This document shows, in pieces, positions 37,918 through 47,150 of a stretch of 64,000 nucleotides of DNA. A program made the translations under genes and the position numbers. Numbering within the stretch: position 1 is the stretch's first letter; every line of letters begins with the position of its first letter. This stretch comes from Blastococcus sp. HT6-4 (GTDB lineage Bacteria; Actinomycetota; Actinomycetes; Mycobacteriales; Geodermatophilaceae): contig NZ_CP155551.1 of the NCBI RefSeq assembly GCF_039679125.1, forward strand, positions 3,782,001 through 3,846,000, given 5' to 3'. The notes under the pieces were generated by a model that saw only the letters and a program-made list of their open reading frames with translations, did no database searches and was not told where the DNA came from.

Positions 37918-39082
37918 CCCGCAGCAGCACGTCCTGGTCGTCGCCGTTGTCGGTGGTCACGTAGAGCGCGCCGTCGGTGCCCTGCTCGACGGTGCGGATG
38001 CGCCCGTAGGTGCCGTCCAGCTCGGGCAGCCGGAACTGCTCGACGAGGGAACCGGCCTCGTCCAGGCGGAGCGCCAGGACGTGCTGCCCGCGGAGCGCGC
38101 CGAGCAGGAGGAGCCCGTCGTAGTCGGCCCACTGATCGCCGTCGAGGAAGGTGCCGTCGCTCGGTGCGATGGGCGGGGCGCCGGAGTCCCAGACCGCCGG
38201 CACCGCCCCCTCGATCTCCGGATCGGTCATCGGGACGCTCTCGTCGTACCCCCCGCCGCCCACGGGGTCCCAGCCGTAGTTGCCGTCGGGCTGCAGCAGG
38301 TTCACCTCGTCGTTCCGGTCGGGGCCGTGCTCGACCGAGTAGAGCTGCTCCGTGCCGGGCCGCGCCGCCAGGCCCTGCACGTTGCGGTGCCCGTAGGTGT
38401 AGATCAGGTCGGCGGCGCCGTCGTCCGGAGCGACGAACGGGTTGTCCGGCGGCGCTTCCCCGGTGGCCGGGTCGGCGCGCAGCACCTTGCCCGCCAGCGA
38501 GCCGAGGTCCTGCGGGTAGCTGCCGACCGCGTTGTCCCCGGTGCCGACGAACAGCGCACCGTCCGGGCCGAACTCGAGCCGGCAGCCGCCGTGCCGCCCG
38601 ATGCGCTCGTTGAGCGGGATGCCGCCGATCAGCGGGGCGTCGACCCGGGTGGCCGACGACCAGTCGTCCGCCACCGTCCACGCGACGACGCCGATGAACC
38701 CGTCCTGGTCGCCCTGGCACGTGTAGAACCGCCGGTTCTCGGCGAACGCCGGATCCAGCGCCAGGCCCATCAACCCGGTCTCCCCCGCGACGAACAGGTC
38801 GCCGAAGTCGGCCTGCACCTCCTGGACGGTGCCGTCCGGGAGCACGGCGGTGAAGCCGCCCGCGCGCTCGTCGAGCAGGAGTGTTCCGTCCTCGGCCTGG
38901 GCGACGTCCCACGGGTGGTCCAGACCGTCGGCGATCACCTCGATCTCCAGCGCCGGGGCACCGGTGGGGGGCGACGTCGTGGGAGGTGTCGAGACGGACC
39001 CGGCCTCCTCCTCCGCCACCCCGTTCGAGCAGGCCGTGAGCGGAAGCGTCAGCACCAGCACGCAGGCGAGGGAGGACCGCAT
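37901..39082 (-). CDS. PQQ-dependent aldose sugar dehydrogenase-like lipoprotein
   Basis: The 393-residue product has a lipoprotein signal (MRSSLACVLVLTLPLTACSN, lipobox LTAC), a Pro/Thr linker, and a six-bladed propeller of the soluble glucose dehydrogenase/YliI type: DGLDHPWDVA, GLMGLALDPAF, HGGCRLEFGPDGALFVGTGD, GHRNVQGLA, VEHGPDRNDEVN, GNYGWDPV. Family members oxidise aldoses with PQQ outside the membrane; cofactor and substrate are inferred. Start ATG 39082 is chosen because it begins a proper signal peptide. It follows the polyprenyl synthase gene by 22 bases. Confidence 0.87.
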   Translation of the reverse strand: MRSSLACVLVLTLPLTACSNGVAEEEAGSVSTPPTTSPPTGAPALEIEVIADGLDHPWDVAQAEDGTLLLDERAGGFTAVLPDGTVQEVQADFGDLFVAGETGLMGLALDPAFAENRRFYTCQGDQDGFIGVVAWTVADDWSSATRVDAPLIGGIPLNERIGRHGGCRLEFGPDGALFVGTGDNAVGSYPQDLGSLAGKVLRADPATGEAPPDNPFVAPDDGAADLIYTYGHRNVQGLAARPGTEQLYSVEHGPDRNDEVNLLQPDGNYGWDPVGGGGYDESVPMTDPEIEGAVPAVWDSGAPPIAPSDGTFLDGDQWADYDGLLLLGALRGQHVLALRLDEAGSLVEQFRLPELDGTYGRIRTVEQGTDGALYVTTDNGDDQDVLLRVTPTG

Positions 39083-39104
39083 GCCTGGTCCGTGCCCACC
39101 TCGC

Positions 39105-40160
39105 TCAGCTGGTACGCGTGACCACGTAGTCGCAGAGCGCCGACAGCGCGTCCCGGACGTCGCCCTCGGGGACGGCGTCCAGCCGGCGGCGGGCACGGTC
39201 GGCGTACTCCCGCAGCACCTCGGTGGCCCGCTCCAGCGACCGCGAGGACCGCAGCAGCGCCAGCGACTCGGCGTGCTCGGCGTCGTCGGTGACCGGGCCG
39301 GCCACCAGCTCGCGCAGCCTCGCCTCGGCGGGGTCGTCCCCGGCCAGGGCGAACAGCACGGGCAGCGTGGCGATCCCCTCGCGCAGGTCGGTGCCGGGCA
39401 GCTTCCCCGAGACGCCGTCGACGCTGACGATGTCGATCAGGTCGTCGGAGATCTGGAAGGCGACCCCGACCTCCTCGCCGAACTCGGTCAGCGCCGCCAC
39501 GAGCTCCGCCTCCACGCCGGCGAAGGAGGCGCCGAACCGGGCCGCCGTCGCCACCAGCGAGCCCGTCTTGTCGGCCAGCACGTCCAGGTAGTGGGCGATC
39601 GGGTCGTCCCCGGGCTGGGCGCCCACGGTCTCCCTGATCTGCCCGGTGACCAGCCGCTCGAAGGTGCGGGCCTGGATCCGCACGGCCTCGGGACCGAGGT
39701 CGGCCAGGATGTCCGACGCCCGCGCGAACAGCAGGTCACCGGTGAGGATGGCGACGCTGTTGCTCCACCGGCTGTTGGCGCTGGGCGCCCCCCGGCGCAC
39801 GGCGGCCTCGTCCATGACGTCGTCGTGGTAGAGCGTCGCCAGGTGGGTGAGCTCGCAGACGACCGCGCCCTGCGTGACCTGCGGGGCGGTGGGATCCCCG
39901 AGCTGCGCGGCGACCAGCGCGAGCATGGGGCGGAAGCGCTTGCCGCCGGCGGCCATCAGGTGGCCGGCCGCCTCGCGCACGAACGGGTGCTCGCTCCCGA
40001 CGGCGACGACCAGCTCGGCCTCCACCCGGGACAGGCCCTCGGCGAGCGCCTCGCCGAGGGCGCCCTCGGGCAGCCAGGGGCCGATGGTCGACGCCGGGGT
40101 GGACATCCGGTGCCAGACCTCGGGGGGAGTGCCATCGACTGCGGCACGGGCTCCGGTCAT
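39105..40160 (-). CDS. Polyprenyl diphosphate synthase (menaquinone side chain)
   Basis: A 351-residue trans-prenyltransferase that condenses isopentenyl diphosphate onto allylic diphosphates to make the long chain, most likely for menaquinone given the men and nuo neighbours. First and second Asp-rich motifs are LYHDDVMDEA and QISDDLIDIV; GGKRFRPML and the KTGSL motif are present. It resembles GrcC1/HepT-type enzymes. ATG 40160 overlaps the nuoN stop (TGATG), so it is probably the last gene of the nuo transcript; an internal ATG at MSTPASTIG is an alternative start. Confidence 0.9.
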   Translation of the reverse strand: MTGARAAVDGTPPEVWHRMSTPASTIGPWLPEGALGEALAEGLSRVEAELVVAVGSEHPFVREAAGHLMAAGGKRFRPMLALVAAQLGDPTAPQVTQGAVVCELTHLATLYHDDVMDEAAVRRGAPSANSRWSNSVAILTGDLLFARASDILADLGPEAVRIQARTFERLVTGQIRETVGAQPGDDPIAHYLDVLADKTGSLVATAARFGASFAGVEAELVAALTEFGEEVGVAFQISDDLIDIVSVDGVSGKLPGTDLREGIATLPVLFALAGDDPAEARLRELVAGPVTDDAEHAESLALLRSSRSLERATEVLREYADRARRRLDAVPEGDVRDALSALCDYVVTRTS

Positions 40161-41701
40161 CAACCGACGAAGATAGCCGCCTGCCGCGCGAGGTCGAGCA
40201 CCGCCCCGGGCAGGATGCCGAGCGCCAGCGTCGCCGTCGCGGTCACCGCGAGCACCACGGTCGTGGGCAGGCCGGGCACGCCCACGGTGGGGCCGTCGGC
40301 GGCCGGCTCGGAGAAGTACATGAGCACGATCACCCGCAGGTAGAAGAAGGCGGCGACCGCGCTCGCCAGCAGGGCCACCACCACCAGCGGCCACGCGCCC
40401 TGCTCGATCGCCGCCCGGAAGACGGCGAACTTCCCGGTGAACCCGGCGGTCAGCGGGATGCCCGCCAGCGCCAGCAGGAACAGGCTCATCACCGCCGCGG
40501 TGACCGGGGACCGGGCGCCGAGACCGGCCCACTGGGAGAGGTGGCTAGCCTCGCCGTCGCCGTCGCGCACGAGCGTGAGGACGGCGAAGGCCCCCAGCGT
40601 GGTGAACCCGTAGGTGAGCAGGTAGAACATCGTCGCCGCGAGGCCGGAGCCGCCCCCGCCGTCGGCCCCGAGCCCGAGGACGCCGGTCAGCAGGAAGCCG
40701 GCGTGCGCGACCGACGAGTAGGCGAGCATGCGCTTGAGGTCGGTCTGGGTGAGCGCGAGCACCGCGCCGACGACCATGGAGACGATGGCGGCGGCGTAGA
40801 TCAGCGGCCGCCAGGTCCACTCGGCGGTGCCGAACGCGACGTAGAGCAGCCGCAGGATCGCACCGAAGGCGGCGACCTTGGTGCACGCGGCCATGAAGGC
40901 GGTGACCGGCGTCGGGGCGCCCTGGTAGACGTCCGGCGTCCACGAGTGGAACGGCGCGACGCTGGCCTTGAACAGCAGCCCGACGATCAGCAGGGCCAGC
41001 CCCAGGACCAGGAGCACGCCCCCGGTCTCGCCGGTGGTGGCCTCACGGATGTCGCGGAACCGCACGCTGCCGGTTGCCCCGTAGACCAGCGCGAGTCCGT
41101 AGAGGAAGAACGCCGAGGCGAAGGCGCCGAGCAGGAAGTACTTGACCGCCGCCTCCTGGGACAGCAGCCGGCGCCGCCGGGCCATCCCGCTGAGCAGGTA
41201 CAGCGGAAGGCTCAGCACCTCCAGCGCCACGAACATGACCAGCAGGTCGTTGGCCGTGACGAACAGCATCATCCCGCCGATGGCGAACAGCGCCAGCGGG
41301 TAGACCTCGGTCTGCACGCGCGGGACCGTCGTCAGCTCCCGGTCCCGCGGGCTGCCCGCCGGGACGGCGGCGCTCACCACGAACGCCGACCGCGCGGGGT
41401 CGAGCGCGCGCTCGGCGAACAGCAGGATCGACAGCGCGCCGAACCCGGCGATCATGGCCTGCAGGAACAGCCCGGCGCCGTCGACGGCGAGCGCTCCGAC
41501 CGCGGTCACCTCCTCGGCGCCGGCGAGCAGCAGCGTCGCGACGAACCCGCCGACGGTGCCGACGAGGGCCAGCCCCACCTGCAGCGGGTGCCGCGACTCG
41601 CGGGGCGCGAACGCCTCCACCAGGACCCCGGCGCAGGCCGCGCCGAAGACGAACAGCAGGGGCGCGAGAGCCGCCCAGGAGAGGTCGGGCGCCTCGATCA
41701 T
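40160..41701 (-). CDS. nuoN: NADH-quinone oxidoreductase subunit N
   Basis: One of the three antiporter-like proton-pumping subunits of complex I. The 513-residue product has about 14 membrane segments and family motifs LYLLSGMARRRRLLSQEAAV then KYFLLGAFASAFFLYG, LLIVGLLFKASVAPFHSWTP with the key Lys, and TQTDLKRMLAYSSVAHAGF. The ATG overlaps the nuoM stop (ATGA). Confidence 0.96.
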   Translation of the reverse strand: MIEAPDLSWAALAPLLFVFGAACAGVLVEAFAPRESRHPLQVGLALVGTVGGFVATLLLAGAEEVTAVGALAVDGAGLFLQAMIAGFGALSILLFAERALDPARSAFVVSAAVPAGSPRDRELTTVPRVQTEVYPLALFAIGGMMLFVTANDLLVMFVALEVLSLPLYLLSGMARRRRLLSQEAAVKYFLLGAFASAFFLYGLALVYGATGSVRFRDIREATTGETGGVLLVLGLALLIVGLLFKASVAPFHSWTPDVYQGAPTPVTAFMAACTKVAAFGAILRLLYVAFGTAEWTWRPLIYAAAIVSMVVGAVLALTQTDLKRMLAYSSVAHAGFLLTGVLGLGADGGGGSGLAATMFYLLTYGFTTLGAFAVLTLVRDGDGEASHLSQWAGLGARSPVTAAVMSLFLLALAGIPLTAGFTGKFAVFRAAIEQGAWPLVVVALLASAVAAFFYLRVIVLMYFSEPAADGPTVGVPGLPTTVVLAVTATATLALGILPGAVLDLARQAAIFVG

Positions 41702-43320
41702 CGGTCGGTCCCTCCAGGGACACCCAGGTCGCCCATGGTGGCGACGACGGCGGGCTCGATCAGGTCCAGCAGTGGCTGCGGGTACACACCGAGGCCGATG
41801 ATCAGGGCGATCAGCGGCGCCACCACGGCCAGCTCCCGCCGGTCGAGGTCGGTGAACCGGCGCAGCCCGCGGGCGGGCGCCGGTGCGGTCACGGTGGCGG
41901 TCGCGGCCGAGGCGCCGCCCCGGGCCGGCTCGGACCCGGGACCGGGCGCGGGGTCGCCACCGTGGACGTCGTCGAGCAGCACCCCGCGCGGCGGGCCGTG
42001 CATGGTCCGCTGGTACATCAGCAGCACGTACAGGGCCGCCAGGATGATGCCGACGGTGGCCAGGACCGTGAACACCGGCCGCTCGGGGAACGAGCCGATC
42101 AGCACGAGGAACTCGCTGACGAAGCTGTTGGTGCCCGGCAGCGCGAGGGAGGCTAGACCGGCGATCAGGAAGGCGCCGGCCAGCAGCGGTGCGTGCGCCG
42201 CGACGCCGCCGTAGTCGGCGATCCGGCGGGAGCCACCCCGGCTGATCAGCATGCCGACGACGATGAACAGCAGCCCGGTCGCGATGCCGTGGTTGACCAT
42301 GTAGAGCACGGCACCGGTGGCGGCCTCGGTGGTGAACACGAAGATGCCCAGGGCGATGAAGCCGAAGTGCGAGATCGACGTGTAGGACACCAGCCGCTTC
42401 ATGTCGGTCTGGCCCATGGCCAGCAGCGCGGCGTAGAGGATGCCGACGACGGCGAGGACGAGGACGAACGGGGCGAAGTACCGCGAGGCGTCGGGGAACA
42501 GCGGCAGGCAGTAGCGCAGGAAGCCGAAGGTGCCGACCTTGTCGAGCACGCCGACCAGCAGCACCGAGCCGCCGATCGGCGCCTCGGAACCGGAGTCGGG
42601 CAGCCAGGTGTGGAACGGCACCAGCGGCGCCTTGATGGCGAAGGCGATGAAGAAGCCGAGGAACAGCAGCTTCTGCACGTCCGGGTCGATGTCGAGCTGT
42701 CGCAGCGCGTCGAAGGCGAAGGTGCCCTCGCCCAGCTGGCTGGTGCTCACCACGTAGAGCCCGATCACCGAGGCGAGCATGACGAGCCCGCCGACCAGGC
42801 TGTAGAGGAAGAACTTGACCGCCGCGTACTGCCGGCGTGGCCCCCCGAAGCTGCCGATCAGGAAGTACATCGGGACGAGCATCGCCTCGAAGAACACGTA
42901 GAACAGCAGCACGTCGGTGGCGGCGAAGACGCCGACCATCATCGCCTCGAGCAGCAGCAGCCAGGCGAAGAAGACCCGGGCCGGCCGGGGTCCGGCGTCG
43001 GCCTCGTGCCAGGAGGAGGCGACCACCAGCGGCACGAGCACGCCGACGAGCAGCAGCAGCACCAGGGCGATGCCGTCGACCCCCAGCGCGAACTCGGAGC
43101 CGAAGTCGGGGATCCAGGAGACCGACGTGGTCAGCTGGAACCGTTCGCCGCCGACGTCGAAGGCGGCCGTGGCGAGCACCACCAGCGCGAGCACCAGCAG
43201 GCTGATCCCGAGGGTCACCTGCTTGGCCAGCAGCTCCCGGCCCCGGGGCAGCGCGGCGACGACCGCGGCGCCGATCGCCGGGACCGCGATCATCGCGATC
43301 AGGAACGGGAAGTCAGCCAC
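41698..43320 (-). CDS. nuoM: NADH-quinone oxidoreductase subunit M
   Basis: Antiporter-like subunit with about 14 membrane helices. The 540-residue product has FFEAMLVPMYFLIGSFGGPR with the key Glu, AIKAPLVPFHTWLPD, and MGQTDMKRLVSYTSISHFGF. Near the C-terminus there is an extra segment of about 45 residues rich in Gly/Pro/Ala/Thr (between MYQRTMHGPPRG and DLDRRELAVV), not usual in E. coli NuoM. Start is GTG 43320. The 111-base gap to nuoL contains a dispersed repeat. Confidence 0.96.
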   Translation of the reverse strand: MADFPFLIAMIAVPAIGAAVVAALPRGRELLAKQVTLGISLLVLALVVLATAAFDVGGERFQLTTSVSWIPDFGSEFALGVDGIALVLLLLVGVLVPLVVASSWHEADAGPRPARVFFAWLLLLEAMMVGVFAATDVLLFYVFFEAMLVPMYFLIGSFGGPRRQYAAVKFFLYSLVGGLVMLASVIGLYVVSTSQLGEGTFAFDALRQLDIDPDVQKLLFLGFFIAFAIKAPLVPFHTWLPDSGSEAPIGGSVLLVGVLDKVGTFGFLRYCLPLFPDASRYFAPFVLVLAVVGILYAALLAMGQTDMKRLVSYTSISHFGFIALGIFVFTTEAATGAVLYMVNHGIATGLLFIVVGMLISRGGSRRIADYGGVAAHAPLLAGAFLIAGLASLALPGTNSFVSEFLVLIGSFPERPVFTVLATVGIILAALYVLLMYQRTMHGPPRGVLLDDVHGGDPAPGPGSEPARGGASAATATVTAPAPARGLRRFTDLDRRELAVVAPLIALIIGLGVYPQPLLDLIEPAVVATMGDLGVPGGTDR

Positions 43321-43380
43321 CGAGCACGTCCTCTCCGACAGACCGGTCGGCGGTCATCGCCGTCCGATCGCTACTGCGGA

Positions 43381-43420
43381 GCGCTCCGCTCCTCGCTCGT
43401 TCCGCACTGCGCTCCTCACG
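43381..43420 (-). repeat. Dispersed AGCGAGGAGCGG-type repeat, copy at nuoL/nuoM
   Basis: GCGCTCCGCTCCTCGCTCG, then a diverged half, in the spacer between nuoL and nuoM. It is the most diverged of four copies; the others lie after fusA, nuoC and nuoD. Confidence 0.45.
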
Positions 43421-43431
43421 CCCCAGTGCGC

Positions 43432-45339
43432 TCATCCGGCCGTCACCGCCAGGAGGGCACCCGCCACCATCACGGCACCACCGAGCATCCCCAGCGCGTA
43501 CGTGCGCACGAAGCCGGTCTGCGCGCGGCCGAGCCGCGACGACGAGCCGCCGAGCCCGGCGGCCAGGCCGTTGACCGCGCCGTCGACGCCCCGGTTGTCG
43601 ACCCAGACCAGGGCGCGGGTGAGCCACTGGCCGGGGCGCATGAACAGCGACTCGTTCACCGTGTCGGCGTAGAGCGCGTTCCGGGCCGCCCGGGTGACCG
43701 GCGAGACCCGCACCGGGGCGGTCACCGGCACCTCGCGGCGGCCGACGAACAGCCAGGCGAGCGCGACACCGGCGAAGGCGACGAGCGTGACGACGAGCCC
43801 GATGACGGCGGGGGCCACCACGTGCGCGGCCTCCGCCGGCTCGCCGTAGACCGGCGCCAGCCAGTCGGCGAGCGGGAACACCGCGACCAGCAGCGCACCG
43901 GCGAACACCGAGCCGAACGCCAGCACGACCATCGGCGCGGTCATCACCGCCGGCGCCTCGTGCGGGTGGACGCCCTCCTCCCACCGGGCCCGGCCGAAGA
44001 AGGTCATCAGCATCAGCCGGGTCATGTAGAAGGCGGTCAGCCCGGCGCCGAGGACCATCACGCCACCGAGCACCCAGCCCCAGACGTCGTCCCGGTCCAG
44101 CGCTACCTCGATGATCGCGTCCTTGGTGAAGTAGCCGGACAGGAACGGGAAGCCGATCAGCGCGAGGTAGCCCAGACCGAAGGTGCCGAAGGTGACCGGC
44201 AACCTCTTCCACAGCGCGCCGAAGCGGCGCATGTCCACCGAGTCGTTCATCGCGTGCATCACCGAACCGGCGCCCAGGAACAGCCCGGCCTTGAAGAAGC
44301 CGTGCGCCAGCAGGTGCGCCAGGCCCGCCACGTAGCCGGCCGGGCCGAGCCCGACGGCCAGGAACATGTAGCCGATCTGGCTGACGGTCGAGTACGCCAG
44401 GACCTTCTTGATGTCGTCGAAGGCGCAGCCGGCGATCGCGCCGATCAGCAGCGTCACCGCGCCGATCGCGAGGATGACCGCGCGGGCGGTGGGCGTGAGG
44501 TCGTAGATCGGTGCCGAGCGGGCGATGAGGTAGACCCCGGCGGTGACCATGGTCGCGGCGTGGATCAGCGCCGAGACCGGGGTGGGGCCCTCCATGGCGT
44601 CGGGCAGCCACGCCTGCAGCGGGAACTGGCCGGACTTCCCGCAGGCGCCGAGCAGCAGGAGCAGCCCGATCGCGGTGACCGTGCCGCCCGCCAGCGTGCC
44701 GACCGCGCCGAAGACGCCCGCGTAGGACGTCGTCCCGAGCTGGGCGAACATGATGAAGATCGCCAGCGCCAGGCCGACGTCGCCGACCCGGTTCATGATG
44801 AACGCCTTCTTGGCGGCGGTCGCCGCGGCCGGGCGGGTGTACCAGAACGCGATCAGCAGGTAGGACGCCAGACCGACGCCCTCCCACCCGACGTACAGCA
44901 GCACGTAGCCGTTGCCGAGGACCAGCAGCAGCATCGCCGCGACGAAGAGGTTCAGGTAGGCGAAGAACCGGCGGCGCGCGGGGTCGTGCGCCATGTAGCC
45001 GATCGAGTACACGTGGATCAGCGAGCCGACGCCGGTGATCAGCAGGGCGAACGTCGCCGACAGCGGGTCGAACAGCAGCCCGGCGGTGACGTCGAGGTCG
45101 CCGGTGGCGATGAACGTGAACAGCTCGACGTCGGCCGCGCGCTCGTCGAGGCCGGCCAGCTGCGCGGTGCACGCCACGGCGAGGATGAAGGCCGTGACGA
45201 CCGTCGCCGTCCCCAGCAGGTGACCCCAGCGGTCGGTGCGCCGGCCACCCAGCAGCAGCACCGCGGCGCCGGCCAGCGGCAGCGCGATCAGCAGCCACGA
45301 CCAGCCGAGCAGCCCGTCGGCCGGCAGCGTCTCAGACAC
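43432..45339 (-). CDS. nuoL: NADH-quinone oxidoreductase subunit L
   Basis: The distal antiporter-like subunit, with the long lateral helix that couples the pump modules. The 635-residue product has about 16 membrane helices; VGWEGVGLASYLLIAFWYTR, SGQFPLQAWLPDAMEGPTPV and SALIHAATMVTAGVYLIARS are the family signatures, and the C-terminal helix follows LYADTVNESLFMRPGQWLTR. Start is GTG 45339, 19 bases after nuoK. Confidence 0.97.
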   Translation of the reverse strand: MSETLPADGLLGWSWLLIALPLAGAAVLLLGGRRTDRWGHLLGTATVVTAFILAVACTAQLAGLDERAADVELFTFIATGDLDVTAGLLFDPLSATFALLITGVGSLIHVYSIGYMAHDPARRRFFAYLNLFVAAMLLLVLGNGYVLLYVGWEGVGLASYLLIAFWYTRPAAATAAKKAFIMNRVGDVGLALAIFIMFAQLGTTSYAGVFGAVGTLAGGTVTAIGLLLLLGACGKSGQFPLQAWLPDAMEGPTPVSALIHAATMVTAGVYLIARSAPIYDLTPTARAVILAIGAVTLLIGAIAGCAFDDIKKVLAYSTVSQIGYMFLAVGLGPAGYVAGLAHLLAHGFFKAGLFLGAGSVMHAMNDSVDMRRFGALWKRLPVTFGTFGLGYLALIGFPFLSGYFTKDAIIEVALDRDDVWGWVLGGVMVLGAGLTAFYMTRLMLMTFFGRARWEEGVHPHEAPAVMTAPMVVLAFGSVFAGALLVAVFPLADWLAPVYGEPAEAAHVVAPAVIGLVVTLVAFAGVALAWLFVGRREVPVTAPVRVSPVTRAARNALYADTVNESLFMRPGQWLTRALVWVDNRGVDGAVNGLAAGLGGSSSRLGRAQTGFVRTYALGMLGGAVMVAGALLAVTAG

Positions 45340-45358
45340 AGATGTCCCCGTCTCGCCG

Positions 45359-45658
45359 TCAGTACTTCAGCAGGTTGGCGTCGTCGACCGAGGCGGACCG
45401 GCGGGTCCGGTAGATCGACATGATGATGGCGAGGCCCACGACCACCTCGGCGGCGGCGACGACCATCACGAACAGCGCGATGATCTGGCCGTCGACGGTC
45501 CCGGTGGACCGGGCGAAGGTGATCAGCGTCAGGTTCACCGCGTTGAGCATCAGCTCGATGCACATGAAGACGACGATCGCGTTGCGCCGAACGAGGACGC
45601 CGACGGCGCCGATCGTGAACAGGATCGCCGCGAGCACCAGGTAGTAGCTGAGCGTCAT
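45359..45658 (-). CDS. nuoK: NADH-quinone oxidoreductase subunit K
   Basis: A 99-residue membrane subunit with three helices; NuoK relays protons via two Glu residues, seen here in [14 protein letters not shown] and [13 protein letters not shown]. Starts [20 protein letters not shown] and is full length. The ATG overlaps the nuoJ stop (ATGA). Confidence 0.97.
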   Translation of the reverse strand: MTLSYYLVLAAILFTIGAVGVLVRRNAIVVFMCIELMLNAVNLTLITFARSTGTVDGQIIALFVMVVAAAEVVVGLAIIMSIYRTRRSASVDDANLLKY

Positions 45659-46509
45659 CGGTGCTCCCCTCCCGTGCGGCCGCCCGGGGTGTCGCTGAGC
45701 GTGGGGTCGAGGGCGCCGAGCGCGGCGTCCGGGGAGCCGAGCTGCTCGCGGCCGGTGGGCCGGGGCATCTGCTCGACCTGCTCCGGCTCGATCCCGGTGC
45801 CGAAGCTGTCCTCGGCCAGGCTGCCGTCGGGCAGCAGCGCGGGGGCGCCGACCGAGGTGGCGCGGGCGTGGACGCCGGGCCCGGGGAGGGTCTGCGGGCG
45901 GTCGGTGAGGAAGCGTGCCCGCGACCGCTCCTTCTGCGTCTGCTTGGTGCCCGGTTCCCGCTCCACGTGGGTGAGCAGCAGCGCGCCGACGGCGGCCACG
46001 ATGAGCAGCGCGCCGGTGACCTCGAAGGCCAGCAGGTACCGGGTGTAGAGCAGCGCCGCGATCACCTCGACGTTGCCCGACGTCGGGCCGCGCACCCCGC
46101 CCTGCACCGCCTCGAGGCCGAGGACGGGCAGGTCCTGGGTGGCGCGGGCGATGCCGGCGCCCACGAGCGCGGCGAAGCCGGCGCCCAGCACGAGCGCCGC
46201 GACCCGCTGCCCGCGCAGCGTCTCGACCACCGAGTCGGAGGAGTCCCGGCCGACGAGCATGAGCACGAACAGGAACAGGATCATGATCGCGCCGGTGTAG
46301 ACGATCACCTGCACGACGCCGAGGAAGGGCGCCTCCTGGACGACGTAGAAGACACCCAGCGAGAGCATCGTGAGCACCAGCCACAGCGCCGAGTGCACCG
46401 CGTTGCGGCTGAGCACCATGCCCAGCGCCCCGGCCAGGGCGACCGGGCCGAGGATCCAGAAGACGACGGCCTCGCCGGTGCCGATGACGACGGTCTCGAG
46501 CCCGTTCAC
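45655..46509 (-). CDS. nuoJ: NADH-quinone oxidoreductase subunit J
   Basis: A membrane subunit with five helices in the first 185 residues ([40 protein letters not shown]). The 284-residue product carries a hydrophilic C-terminal tail of about 95 residues (from [15 protein letters not shown]) not present in the 184-residue E. coli protein. Start is GTG 46509 after GAGGAGAAGG, overlapping the nuoI stop; the open frame upstream is a nuoI shadow. Confidence 0.95.
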   Translation of the reverse strand: MNGLETVVIGTGEAVVFWILGPVALAGALGMVLSRNAVHSALWLVLTMLSLGVFYVVQEAPFLGVVQVIVYTGAIMILFLFVLMLVGRDSSDSVVETLRGQRVAALVLGAGFAALVGAGIARATQDLPVLGLEAVQGGVRGPTSGNVEVIAALLYTRYLLAFEVTGALLIVAAVGALLLTHVEREPGTKQTQKERSRARFLTDRPQTLPGPGVHARATSVGAPALLPDGSLAEDSFGTGIEPEQVEQMPRPTGREQLGSPDAALGALDPTLSDTPGGRTGGEHR

Positions 46510-47150
46510 ACCTTCTCCTCGGCGACCGGTTCCGCGGTCGAGCCCTTCTCGGGCGCGCGCAGGTAGTAGTCCTTCTCGTCGTCGCCGAGCCGCATCGGGT
46601 GCGGCGGCTGCTCCATGCCGGGCAGCAGCGGCGCCATCAGCTGCTCCTTGGTGTAGATCAGGTCCTGGCGGTTGTCGTCGGCGAGCTCGAAGTCGTTGCT
46701 CATCGTCAGCGAGCGGGTGGGGCAGGCCTCGATGCACAGCCCGCAGAAGATGCAGCGCAGGTAGTTGATCTGGTAGACCGCGCCGTAGCGCTCGCCGGGC
46801 GAGAAGCGGGCGTCCTCGGTGTTGTCACCGCCCTCGACGTAGATGGCGTCCGCCGGGCAGGCCCAGGCGCACAGCTCGCACCCGACGCACTTCTCCAGGC
46901 CGTCCGGGTGCCGGTTGAGCACGTGCCGGCCGTGGTACCGCGCCTTGGTCACCTTCGGCTCGTACGGGTACTGCTCGGTGGTCACCGTGCGGAAGATCTG
47001 CGCGAACGTGACGCCGAACCCCTGCACCGCGGCGGGCAGCAGGCTGTCGCGCACCGCCGGCCGGTTCCGGCCGCCCTCGGACGAGCGTTCGACCTCCCCC
47101 CGGGAGCGCCGCACCATGTCCTGCTCGCCGGGCTTGCTGCGTTCAGGCAT
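46506..47150 (-). CDS. nuoI: NADH-quinone oxidoreductase subunit I (2 x [4Fe-4S])
   Basis: Carries clusters N6a and N6b in the peripheral arm: [12 protein letters not shown] and [12 protein letters not shown] are both intact. The 214-residue product has a basic N-terminal extension of about 40 residues before the core ([20 protein letters not shown]). It overlaps nuoH by eight bases at its start and nuoJ by four at its end. Confidence 0.97.
   Translation of the reverse strand: MPERSKPGEQDMVRRSRGEVERSSEGGRNRPAVRDSLLPAAVQGFGVTFAQIFRTVTTEQYPYEPKVTKARYHGRHVLNRHPDGLEKCVGCELCAWACPADAIYVEGGDNTEDARFSPGERYGAVYQINYLRCIFCGLCIEACPTRSLTMSNDFELADDNRQDLIYTKEQLMAPLLPGMEQPPHPMRLGDDEKDYYLRAPEKGSTAEPVAEEKV

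Noticed and set aside
42193-45423. A 1076-codon plus-strand frame opposite nuoM/nuoL
   Set aside because: It mirrors membrane-protein codons and is extremely rich in His, Glu, Arg and Gln; no family resemblance.
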